From: Clostridia bacterium
GTDB taxonomy: Bacteria; Bacillota; Clostridia; Christensenellales; Borkfalkiaceae
DNA: 59,147 nucleotides
NCBI GenBank assembly: GCA_029059705.1
Contig: JAIDVM010000030.1
Coordinates: 1-59,147 of the forward strand
Direction of reading: 5' to 3'
The notes under the pieces were generated by a model that saw nothing but the letters and a program-made list of their open reading frames with translations, searched no databases and was not told where the DNA came from. Positions 41,368-50,411 of this stretch are shown here, piece after piece; the stretch's first letter is position 1, and each line of letters begins with the position of its first letter. The translations under genes were made by a program, and so were the position numbers.

Positions 41368-44300
41368 ATGAAAAAAAGCCTCAAATATTTATGCATAGCT
41401 ATTTTAACATTTGCTTGCGTTGTATGTTTGGTAATCGCAGGGGCGTGCGCAAACCCCGAACCCGACCCCAAAGACCCTTCGGGAAGTCATACGCCCGAAG
41501 ACCCGGGGACGGACCCGGGGAAAGACCCCGGGGGGAGCACTGACCCGGGGAAAGACCCCGAAACTCCGCCCGAGGAAAAGGAAACGTATACCGTTACTTT
41601 TAACATGAACGGTTACGGCGTGGCGGTTGCGCCCGCATCCGCGGAAGAGGGCAAAAGCGTAACCGAGCCTCAGGCTCCCAAAGCGCTTTACGCAACTTTC
41701 GGCGGCTGGTATACCGACGCGGATTGCAAAACCGCGTTCAATTTCAGCGCGCCCCTTACGGCAAACGTAACCGTTTACGCAAAGTGGACGCCCACGGGCG
41801 AGTATTCGGGCTACGCTCCCGACGACCCGAGGCACCTTGTGCTTGACGACGTCGATATGGTAGCGGACGATATTGCAAGCGGCACCACGCTTTATTATAC
41901 ATACACTGCTGCGGAGGACGGCAGATACGTGCTTTCCTTCGGCAACGCCGCGGCAAATAAAGTAGATTATACCTATAACGTGGTCCGCGGCGACGAAAGC
42001 GTGCTTAAAACCGTTGTAAGCGGCACTTCGGTTTATTTTTCGCTTGCAAAGGGACAAACGGTAAACGTTGAAGCAAAGCTTAAAGACGGCGAGGTAGTGC
42101 CCGTTGAAAAACCGACCTATCTGCTTGTTACAATTTCTACGGTAACGGACGAACCTGTTCCCGACGGCGAATTCCTTGAAGGAACTTATACGGGCGTATG
42201 CTCCGCGGGTGAAATATACTTTAAAATAACCGACAGAACGGCAAAAACCTTTACCATGAGCATAGGCTCCGCGGGCGTTACCGTGTGCACGTTCAGTTAC
42301 GTTGACGGCGTGCTTAAAATTAACACGGCTTCGGACTGGGCCGAAGGCACGGGCACGATGGTTTGGACGGACGGGCAAATCGAATTTACTTCAAGCTCGT
42401 CCAAATACACCGCAACTCTTACAAAGTACGTCGCTATCTCGCTCGACCACGAAAAGTGGATTGGCGAATACGAGTGCGACGACGCGGAATACTCCGTTAA
42501 ATCCATATTGATAGGGCGCGAATACGCCCAGCTTGTAAGGGAAAGCAGCGTTTCCACTTATTTCGTGGGTTCGTCTTCTTCCAACTACGCAACTTTCAAT
42601 AACGACGTGGTTCAGCTTGCGGCTGACGGCAAAATCTTAATCGTAGAGCAGGAAAACGGACGCGCGGCAAAAATCAAGTATACCGCGGGCACCAAGGTAA
42701 AAACCTTTACGCTTAAAAACGAACAGGTTAAAGAGGTTCCCTTAAATATTCCCGTAGTGGAGGGCGTAACCTATAAAAGCACGAGCGGAAGCTCGAAAAC
42801 CATTTCCGTTTCGGGCAATTACGTTATGCTTGATTCAAGCATAATAAACGTGCTTGACTTCGACGGCGCGAATACGTATTTGGTAAAGGTGGGTAATTCA
42901 ACTTACAAAATCAAATATTATTACGACGGAAAGGCTATCGAAAAGCTCGAGCTTTACGACGACACTTCGCTGGTTTCCACGCTCGCTCCAACCGTTCCCG
43001 ACATAGCGAATAACGTATACGACCTTGTTGCGGGCGCAAACAGCGGCGCCGTCAACGGAAAAACCAAATATGCGTATTTTAAAGTGGGCGAATCCAAGGC
43101 GTATACATTTACGGGCGAAGGCGGGCTTGCCGTTTACGCGGGCGTAAGCGTTTCATCCCCCGCAAGCTCGGGAAGCTGGAAGCTGCTTGAAAACGGCGTG
43201 CCCTTCAATATCGCCGCGGGCGCGTTAATCGCCGTAAAACAAGGCAACGAACAAACTGTTTCGTTTAACGTGGCGGTTAGCGAAAAGATAGGCTCTTCTC
43301 CTGAAAGCGCCATAAAAATTTACGCAACCTATAAGTTTGACGGCTCCGTCAGCAAAAACGACGAATATTACTTTAAATTTATTGCTTCGGCGGCGGGCGA
43401 TTACACGTTCACAATGGATAAGGGCATAAGCAGCAAGGGCTATCCTTACACGTCCTATATCGGCTTCTGTATAAACGGCGTATGGTATAACGCCGACGAA
43501 AACGGCGACGCAACCACGGTTGCAAAAAGCTGCCGGATTAAGCTTGAAGCGGGCGGCGAGGTTGTTATCCGCATCTTGCACAAAGGCAGCTTCGGCGCGG
43601 AAAGCAACGTAAATCTGCGCGTTGAGGTTGTTTACGATTTCTCGGGAGCAAGCGAGCTTGCGTTCGACGAAAATTACGAAGGCAGCGCGGCGGCGGGCGC
43701 TTATAAGGCAACGGGCTTGCCCGACGACGCGGCTTCGCTCAAATTCACTTCAAATGAAACTATTAAGTTAATACGCAACGGCGCGTCGCAAACGGGCAAG
43801 ACGGTTTCTATTACCAAGGCTCAGGCGGCGGAAGGCTTTATAATAATTTGCAACGGCACGGTTTCTTACTCGACCGAATGGATTGAAGGCACGCAGAAGA
43901 ACCCCTACTCCGTAAGCAACCTCGGCTCAAAGGGCGGCATAGCCGCTATCGGCGGCGGCACGTACGTGCAGTTTAAAGCTCCCGAAGCGGCAACCTACTC
44001 GTTCGGTGTTTCTACCGGCTGGGTTGTTAAAGGGGGCGATGCGGAGGCGGCAAACAAAATTTCGCTTGCGCTTGGCAAAAACGAGGTAATTACGCTTGTG
44101 CTCACCCGCAATTCGGGCGTGGCTACGGCAACCCTTACGGTTGCTTACGACTTTGTAACCGGCGCAACCGAGCTTACTATTGCGGAAGACGGCGAACAGG
44201 CTGTTGCGGCGGACGCGACCTATGTTGTTAAGGCGATTGCCGCGGACGTGGATTCGGTAACGTTTACGTCTGCGTCTGACGCGGAATTCACAATGACTTT

Positions 44301-47208
44301 CTCCGACGGGACTTCGGTAACGAGTTCGGACAAATCTTATAAGTTCACGGTAAATGCAAACTCGGCAAAACTTAAAGCGGACGTTGCGTTCCGCCTTAGC
44401 GGCGCTGACGTAAACTGGACGGTTGAATATAAACAGGGTACCGAAAAGAACCCTTACGAGCTTGGCGCGGCGGACGCCGACAAGGTTTCGTCGTTCGGGT
44501 TTGTAAACTGCTCGGAAATATACGTTAAGATAACCGCTCCCGAATATTCCGACGTGCTTATCGGCGGCGCGTGGGCAAAAGCCACCACCTACGAAAGGTA
44601 TCCCCGTTTCAAGGTTGCGGGAACGGAAAATTATTACGGTTATTCGAGCGCGACAAGCAATAATTCAACATATCCCGCGTTCTACACGCTTGCAAAGGGG
44701 CAAACCGTTACCGTGGTAATGGACTATGCAGGCAACGCGGTAAGCACCATTAATCTCGGCGTTTGGTACAGCGGCGCGGCTTCCAACGTGCAGCAGCTTG
44801 ACTTTGCGGCGGAAAACAAAACTCTTTCAGCCGAAAGCAATCGCGTTTACGGCGTAATGCCCGACGTGGAATCAATCACGCTCACGGCAAACGGTGCGTT
44901 CACGGTAACTAAGGTTGCGGAAATGAGCGCCGTGCAATCGGCTTCCGAAAAGGTTGAGGCAACGGCAACCGACGGCGTTTATTCGGTAACAATCAATTAT
45001 GCTTGCTTCCACGTAAACTTCGGCGGCGATACAACCGCAGTAAACTATGCGGTAGCTGCTTACGCCACGGGCACCGAGCAAAAACCTTTAAAATGCACCA
45101 CCCTCGGCGGCGTGGACGTTCCTTACACAAGCAAATTTAGCGGCGGCAAGTATTTCTTAACCGTAACGGTGCAGGAGGCGGGTTCTTACGAATTGAGCGC
45201 AGAGGAAGGCTTCAGGCTGGTTGGCGAAGGACTTGAAAACGGCGTGGCAACCTTTGCCGCGGGCGAACTCAGCAAAACGTTCTTTGTAATAAGCAACGGT
45301 TATACGCCCGACGGCGAAGAAATAAACAAAACCGTTTCGATTTCCATAATTAAACACCTCGGCGCGGCAGAACTTACTTTCAGCAACGCAGAAGGTTTGT
45401 GGGGCGAAGGTACGCTCGCTCTCGAAAACGGCAAATCCTACACGGTAGGCAACGTGCTCGTAAGCGAAGATAACGACAAACACATAGCTTCGATTACCTT
45501 CACGGGCACGGCGGCGTTCTCGGTTACTTATTCCGATAACGTTACGGCTTCCGCAAAATCTTTGGGCGGCGTTTACAAGCTTACCGTAACGGTTGACGAC
45601 GCGGCAAAGAAGTTCGTTCTTAACGCGCCCGACGCGGAAGTGGAGTACGCAATAGACTGGGCTTTGGGCTCGCATTTAAATCCCGTTGAAATAAATGAAT
45701 TTTTAAGCGGTAAAACAGTTTCATATACGGCGGAAAATGTGGTATACTTAAAAGTGACCAACGATTCCAAATACGATTGGCTGCTTTCGGTTGGCGACGC
45801 GTCGCATACGCCCGCAATCGTAGAAACGTCAACGCCCTCGGGCAAGGCTGCGGGCGGCGTGGTTATTCCCGCCGGACAGCAGGCAACGGTTACCGTAACC
45901 AACGGCGCAAGCGGAGCTAAAACCGTTAATACCAAAATTTCCGTGGTTTATAACTTTATGGCAACGGCGGCGGTGCTCGGGTTTGACGTAAACGGAACGG
46001 GCACAACCGAAATTACTTCGGGCTTGGCATACGTTGCCCCCGCAACTATAATAAGCGCGGAGGCAGACGTTGACGTAAGCGCAATCTTAATTAAATCGTC
46101 GGGCGCCGTTAAGGTTCTCTTGACAAACGGCACCGCATTGGAAGGCAACAGAGAAGTAAGCCTTACGTTAGAGCAGGCTAAAAACGGATTTACCGTAGAG
46201 TGCCCCAACGCGATTAATTTCGAAGTGGCGTGGGCGGAAGCTTCAAGCCGCAATCCTCTTGTTATGAAAGTCGGCTCAAACGCAGTTGTTTACAGAAAAG
46301 GATTTACGTCCTATGCGGAATTTACCGCGTCAAAAGCAGGCTGGTATACATTTGCTCTCGGTACAAAGGGGTATTATTACACGATTGGCGGTGACGAGAC
46401 GCGTATTAACGGAAGGAAGGAGCTTCAACTTGCGGCGGGCGAAAAGCTGACGTTTACGGTTAATGACGACACGGCAAATCCGAGCGGAACGACGACGGTT
46501 ACCCTTACGGTTTCTTACAGCGAAACGCAGCAGCACGCGGGCTTCCCCGAATTTATGCAGGGAACGTGGTACTATGAAGGCAGCGTTAGCTTGGGCGGTT
46601 GGATGAACGCAAATAGACGTATCATGCTTACTCTTACCGACAGCGGCGAAGCTTTTTATAAGATATTCAGCTGGAATACCGCTGCGAGCGAGTATAAAAC
46701 AACCGCGGATATCGATGTTTCGTTAGAGCTTGATTTGACCGACGGCAATTATGTCGGAACATACAAGCAGGGAGAGAATACCCGTACGGTAACCTTGAAA
46801 TTAAACGGCGGAACGCTTTCTTTGAGCGATAGCTACAACACGGGTAATATTTTCATAATCTTGACGAAAGAAGGCTCAGGCGGCGACGAAGGTGACGAGG
46901 GCGGCTTTACCGCAGCGCAAAAGGGTACTTATAAGGCAACTCTTTACGGTCAGGATTACGCTATTATTACAATAGTTGTAGGCGATGATAACGAAGTAAC
47001 CTATACGGTTCAGAAGTACGAAGACGACAATCTGGTAAACGTTGTCGACGGAGTGGTTATTAAAATGACGAGTACGGAAACCAACGTATATTCGGGCACC
47101 TATAACTATAACGGTAACGAGGTAACGCTTATACTTAACCTTGGCACTTCTAAGTTTACAGACGAACAGTTTAAAGCTACGGATTATTCGCTTAACAAAA
47201 TTGCATAA
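41368..47208 (+). CDS. Giant repeat-containing surface lipoprotein, 1946 residues
   Basis: The ATG at 41368 follows GAGAGGTG; the frame extends six codons further. Cys27 after VIAGA is the likely lipid-attachment site. A Pro/Asp-rich linker follows (about 28-74), then an InlB-type B repeat (about 75-145, with FGGWYTDADCKTAFNF and TVYAKW). The long middle is built of repeated beta-rich units, several with a motif of the form GTxxNP: GTQKNPYSV, GTEKNPYEL, GTEQKPLKC, GSHLNPVEI, SSRNPLVMK. Two C-terminal barrel-like units begin GTWYYEGS and GTYKATLYG. No enzyme motif is seen. Adhesion or ligand binding is inferred. Confidence 0.8.
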   Translation: MKKSLKYLCIAILTFACVVCLVIAGACANPEPDPKDPSGSHTPEDPGTDPGKDPGGSTDPGKDPETPPEEKETYTVTFNMNGYGVAVAPASAEEGKSVTEPQAPKALYATFGGWYTDADCKTAFNFSAPLTANVTVYAKWTPTGEYSGYAPDDPRHLVLDDVDMVADDIASGTTLYYTYTAAEDGRYVLSFGNAAANKVDYTYNVVRGDESVLKTVVSGTSVYFSLAKGQTVNVEAKLKDGEVVPVEKPTYLLVTISTVTDEPVPDGEFLEGTYTGVCSAGEIYFKITDRTAKTFTMSIGSAGVTVCTFSYVDGVLKINTASDWAEGTGTMVWTDGQIEFTSSSSKYTATLTKYVAISLDHEKWIGEYECDDAEYSVKSILIGREYAQLVRESSVSTYFVGSSSSNYATFNNDVVQLAADGKILIVEQENGRAAKIKYTAGTKVKTFTLKNEQVKEVPLNIPVVEGVTYKSTSGSSKTISVSGNYVMLDSSIINVLDFDGANTYLVKVGNSTYKIKYYYDGKAIEKLELYDDTSLVSTLAPTVPDIANNVYDLVAGANSGAVNGKTKYAYFKVGESKAYTFTGEGGLAVYAGVSVSSPASSGSWKLLENGVPFNIAAGALIAVKQGNEQTVSFNVAVSEKIGSSPESAIKIYATYKFDGSVSKNDEYYFKFIASAAGDYTFTMDKGISSKGYPYTSYIGFCINGVWYNADENGDATTVAKSCRIKLEAGGEVVIRILHKGSFGAESNVNLRVEVVYDFSGASELAFDENYEGSAAAGAYKATGLPDDAASLKFTSNETIKLIRNGASQTGKTVSITKAQAAEGFIIICNGTVSYSTEWIEGTQKNPYSVSNLGSKGGIAAIGGGTYVQFKAPEAATYSFGVSTGWVVKGGDAEAANKISLALGKNEVITLVLTRNSGVATATLTVAYDFVTGATELTIAEDGEQAVAADATYVVKAIAADVDSVTFTSASDAEFTMTFSDGTSVTSSDKSYKFTVNANSAKLKADVAFRLSGADVNWTVEYKQGTEKNPYELGAADADKVSSFGFVNCSEIYVKITAPEYSDVLIGGAWAKATTYERYPRFKVAGTENYYGYSSATSNNSTYPAFYTLAKGQTVTVVMDYAGNAVSTINLGVWYSGAASNVQQLDFAAENKTLSAESNRVYGVMPDVESITLTANGAFTVTKVAEMSAVQSASEKVEATATDGVYSVTINYACFHVNFGGDTTAVNYAVAAYATGTEQKPLKCTTLGGVDVPYTSKFSGGKYFLTVTVQEAGSYELSAEEGFRLVGEGLENGVATFAAGELSKTFFVISNGYTPDGEEINKTVSISIIKHLGAAELTFSNAEGLWGEGTLALENGKSYTVGNVLVSEDNDKHIASITFTGTAAFSVTYSDNVTASAKSLGGVYKLTVTVDDAAKKFVLNAPDAEVEYAIDWALGSHLNPVEINEFLSGKTVSYTAENVVYLKVTNDSKYDWLLSVGDASHTPAIVETSTPSGKAAGGVVIPAGQQATVTVTNGASGAKTVNTKISVVYNFMATAAVLGFDVNGTGTTEITSGLAYVAPATIISAEADVDVSAILIKSSGAVKVLLTNGTALEGNREVSLTLEQAKNGFTVECPNAINFEVAWAEASSRNPLVMKVGSNAVVYRKGFTSYAEFTASKAGWYTFALGTKGYYYTIGGDETRINGRKELQLAAGEKLTFTVNDDTANPSGTTTVTLTVSYSETQQHAGFPEFMQGTWYYEGSVSLGGWMNANRRIMLTLTDSGEAFYKIFSWNTAASEYKTTADIDVSLELDLTDGNYVGTYKQGENTRTVTLKLNGGTLSLSDSYNTGNIFIILTKEGSGGDEGDEGGFTAAQKGTYKATLYGQDYAIITIVVGDDNEVTYTVQKYEDDNLVNVVDGVVIKMTSTETNVYSGTYNYNGNEVTLILNLGTSKFTDEQFKATDYSLNKIA

Positions 47209-47218
47209 CGTTAACTTT

Positions 47219-47258
47219 GGTTAGCTTTCTCCCCTTGGGAAACCGAGGGGAGATAACC
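47219..47258 (+). terminator. Hairpin after the giant lipoprotein gene
   Basis: GGTTA..CTCCCC at the left pairs with GGGGAG..TAACC at the right (47219-47258). No strong T tract follows, so it may be a dispersed repeat rather than a good terminator; some read-through into the following operon is possible. Confidence 0.5.
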
Positions 47259-47302
47259 ATATTTAAAAACCGCACAAAAAAAGCCAAAAAACGGTGAATA
47301 AT

Positions 47303-48367
47303 ATGAACGATAAATTTAAAAAACTGAAAACACGGGCACAGCTTTTTGCCGTGCTTAAAAGCCTTATTACGGGCGCTGCGGCGGCGCTTTTCGTTACGGG
47401 CGTAACGCTGCTTGTGTGCCGTCTTTCGGGCGTAAATCTTTTTGCGTATTGGTACGTGCTTATAAGTTTGGGCGTGCTTCTTGCCGGCGCGGGGATTGCT
47501 TTTGCGTTTTTCCGCGTAACCGATAAAAAGCTCGCGCGCGAGCTTGACAACACCGTCGGGCGCGAACGCGTGCAAACGGCGCTTGCCTATCAGACGAGCG
47601 AGGGCGATATTTATGAATTGCAGCGCGGCGACGCCGCTGAAAGGCTTGCCGGCGTAAAGCCCGCTTTTACGCGGCTTTGGCTTTTTATCCTTTTGCCCGT
47701 TCTCGCGTTTTCAATTCTTTTGGGCGGCGCGCTAGTTAAAACCGCAAACGCGGCGGACGCTCCCGACGACCCTTATCAAAATACCGACTGGCAAAAAAGC
47801 TCGCTTTCCGACCTTATACTTTACGTGCGCAAATCGGGCGCGGACGACGAAACCAAAGTGGGCATAACCACCGAGCTTTTAAAGCTTGTAAACCTTGAAA
47901 ATCTGGGCATAACCGGCTCCTCGCTCGAACCGTTCGTGCTTGACGAAATTGCGGCAATCCGCTCGGTTTATACCACGGTAAACGGCTCGTATCCCACGGG
48001 CGAGGCTGAAACGGAAGAAATCAAGGCGCAAAAACGCACCAACAGCGAAGTCGGCGAATACGTAGTGCAGCAGCTTTACGTTATATATGATATTCAGGGT
48101 TCTTTAATTCCCGACGACAAGCCTACGGGCGGCGACGGCACCGGTGACACCGGCGACAACGGCGACGGAACGGGCGGCGAAGGCGGCGACCATACTGGCT
48201 CGCGCGAGCTGTTTTTCGACCCCGAGCTTGGCTACGTATTCTATGACGTGGTTTCAAAAGAATATCACGACGTGATTGACAAGGCAATGGACGACGGCGT
48301 GGTATCTTCGGACGAATGGTTCGACATAATAATGCTGTATTTCCAGATTCTGGACGGCGTGCGCTAA
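47303..48367 (+). CDS. Membrane protein leading the MoxR operon, DUF4175-like start
   Basis: The ATG at 47303 lies six bases after GGTGA; a GTG at 47294 is less likely. The 354-residue protein has two N-terminal membrane segments (about 19-40 and 45-68), the sequence KKLARELDNTVGRERVQTAL resembling DUF4175-type proteins, and a third segment (about 123-143). The outside part holds a Gly/Asp-rich linker (about 273-300) and an acidic end. It is probably a structural partner of the MoxR and VWA proteins downstream. Confidence 0.65.
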   Translation: MNDKFKKLKTRAQLFAVLKSLITGAAAALFVTGVTLLVCRLSGVNLFAYWYVLISLGVLLAGAGIAFAFFRVTDKKLARELDNTVGRERVQTALAYQTSEGDIYELQRGDAAERLAGVKPAFTRLWLFILLPVLAFSILLGGALVKTANAADAPDDPYQNTDWQKSSLSDLILYVRKSGADDETKVGITTELLKLVNLENLGITGSSLEPFVLDEIAAIRSVYTTVNGSYPTGEAETEEIKAQKRTNSEVGEYVVQQLYVIYDIQGSLIPDDKPTGGDGTGDTGDNGDGTGGEGGDHTGSRELFFDPELGYVFYDVVSKEYHDVIDKAMDDGVVSSDEWFDIIMLYFQILDGVR

Positions 48368-48405
48368 AAAATCAAAGAAAAATCTTTCCGCAGGAGAAAC
48401 AAATA

Positions 48406-49521
48406 ATGAAAAGAAACAAAAAAGAAAACACCGAACTCGAAACGCCCGAAACGGAAATTCCCGTAAACGAGGTTTACGCAGAGGAAGCGCCCGTGCAGGA
48501 AGCTCCCGCGCCGCAGGCGCCCGCATTTAAGGCGCCCTCAGCCGCAGAAAACGAAAAAATCAAACAGTTCAGCGAAGCGGTTGCAAAAATCAAGCAGGAG
48601 CTGCGCAAAGACCTTGTCGGTCAGGACGACGTAGTAAACAATATAATCACCGCAATCATCGCGGGCGGCAACGTTCTTTTGGAAGGCGTTCCCGGCGTAG
48701 GCAAAACGCGTTTGGTGCGCTCGCTCAGCCGCGTGCTCAAACTGCCCTTTTCGCGTATTCAGTTCACGCCCGACTTAATGCCTTCGGACGTAACGGGTAC
48801 GAACATAATCGAAAAAGACGACTCGGGCAAGATGAAAACGGTGTTCCAGCGCGGACCTATTTTCGCAAATTTGGTGCTTGCGGACGAAATTAACCGCGCA
48901 ACGCCCAAAACGCAGTCGGCGATGCTCGAGGTCATGCAGGAGCACAAGGTTACCGTTGCAAACCAGTCCTATAAAATCAACGAGCCTTTCTTCGTGCTCG
49001 CAACGCAAAACCCTATCGAGCAGGACGGTACTTATCCGCTTCCCGAAGCGCAGATGGACCGCTTTATGTTTAAGCTGTTAATGCAGTTCCCCACGGTTGC
49101 CGAGCTTAAAGGCATAGTCAACATGACGCAGATAACCATGGAAGAAACGGCGGAATCGGTTGTGGACGGCGAAACCATTTTGAGCATGCGCGAAACGGCA
49201 AAGAGCCTGCCCGTTTTGGACGAGGTTCTGGAATACGCCGCAAATCTCATTTCCAATACCCATCCCGAGCTTGAAGGTGCGTGCCCTACGGCTAAAAAGT
49301 ACGTTAAATACGGCGCTTCGCCCCGCGCGGCTCAGGCTATCGTTACCTGCGCAAAGGTGCGCGCGCTCATCAACGGCAACTATAACGTTGCTTACGAGGA
49401 CATAAACGCGCTCGCTTTCCCCGTTTTAAGGCACAGAATTAAAATCAATTACAACGCTGTCAACGACAAGCTTTCGGTTGACGACGTAATAGCAATGCTT
49501 ATAGACGACACTAAAAAATAA
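48406..49521 (+). CDS. MoxR-type AAA+ ATPase
   Basis: MoxR ATPases act as chaperones that assemble or activate complexes with VWA proteins. The ATG at 48406 follows AGGAG and gives 371 residues. Walker A is GVPGVGKT and Walker B is VLADEINRATPKTQ, with the lid domain ending DDVIAMLIDDTKK. The first 55 residues or so are a disordered acidic/proline-rich extension not found in most members. It is followed five bases later by the DUF58 gene. Confidence 0.93.
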   Translation: MKRNKKENTELETPETEIPVNEVYAEEAPVQEAPAPQAPAFKAPSAAENEKIKQFSEAVAKIKQELRKDLVGQDDVVNNIITAIIAGGNVLLEGVPGVGKTRLVRSLSRVLKLPFSRIQFTPDLMPSDVTGTNIIEKDDSGKMKTVFQRGPIFANLVLADEINRATPKTQSAMLEVMQEHKVTVANQSYKINEPFFVLATQNPIEQDGTYPLPEAQMDRFMFKLLMQFPTVAELKGIVNMTQITMEETAESVVDGETILSMRETAKSLPVLDEVLEYAANLISNTHPELEGACPTAKKYVKYGASPRAAQAIVTCAKVRALINGNYNVAYEDINALAFPVLRHRIKINYNAVNDKLSVDDVIAMLIDDTKK

Positions 49522-49526
49522 TAAAA

Positions 49527-50411
49527 ATGAGTTTACCCATAATTAACGAAGCGTTTTTGCAGCGAGTGGAAAGGCTGCAAACGCTTCTTAAAAACAACAT
49601 AGCCGGTTTGTTCGGCGGCAACCACCAAAGTAAATCGTTCGGTTCTTCGTGCGAGTTTGCCGACTATCGGAATTATATTCCGGGCGACGATATAACTAAA
49701 ATCGACTGGAACGCTTACGCGCGCTTCGAAACGCTTTATTTAAAGCTCTATCTCGACGAACGCCAGCTTCACACGCGCATTTATATCGACGTCAGCCGCT
49801 CAATGGATTACGGCAAAGGGAAAAAGGGCGCGCGTGCAATCGAGCTTGCGGCAACGCTTGCCTATCTTTCGGTGTGCGAGCTTGACAGAGTATCCGTTTA
49901 TACCATAAGGGAAAGCGAGGTAACCACGCTAATCGACGGCATGGTGGGCAAAGACCGCTTTTATAACGAAATAGGTAAATTAAACGATATCGTGTTCGAC
50001 GGCGACTGCTTTATTTCCGAGGGCATGCTCCCCACCAAGGTGGGCTACGGCGACGGACTTTCGATAATCATTTCAGACTTTTTAACGGACAACGATTACG
50101 AGCGGGCAATAGATTACCTTGCCGAAAAAAAGCGCGACCTGCTGTGCATACAGTTGCTTTCCGAAGAGGAGGTAAACCCCTCGGCGCGCGGCAAAAACCA
50201 CTTTTACGATTCCGAGCACCCCGAACGCTATTACCGCCGCAACATCAATCGCGACATTTTAAACGCATACCGCGAAGCGGTGCAATTCGTGCAGAACAGA
50301 ATACGCAGTTACTGTAACGCGCGTGAGGCGAGCTTTTTGCTCGTTTCGGACGAAAAACCAATGGAACAGATTTTCTTCGAATACCTTACCCAAACGGGGG
50401 TGCTTAAATGA
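49527..50411 (+). CDS. DUF58 protein with VWA-like domain
   Basis: DUF58 proteins accompany MoxR ATPases. The 294 residues contain the family motif FADYRNYIPGDDITKIDWNA and a metal-site-like DVSRSMDYG, the DxSxS pattern of VWA domains. No signal or membrane segment is seen, so it should act in the cytoplasm next to MoxR. No ribosome binding site precedes the ATG. The end overlaps the next gene by four bases. Confidence 0.92.
   Translation: MSLPIINEAFLQRVERLQTLLKNNIAGLFGGNHQSKSFGSSCEFADYRNYIPGDDITKIDWNAYARFETLYLKLYLDERQLHTRIYIDVSRSMDYGKGKKGARAIELAATLAYLSVCELDRVSVYTIRESEVTTLIDGMVGKDRFYNEIGKLNDIVFDGDCFISEGMLPTKVGYGDGLSIIISDFLTDNDYERAIDYLAEKKRDLLCIQLLSEEEVNPSARGKNHFYDSEHPERYYRRNINRDILNAYREAVQFVQNRIRSYCNAREASFLLVSDEKPMEQIFFEYLTQTGVLK

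Noticed and set aside
41404..42378. Long antisense open frame (324 codons) within the giant lipoprotein
   Set aside because: The sense gene has a signal peptide, promoter and ribosome binding site; the antisense frame has no recognisable domain.
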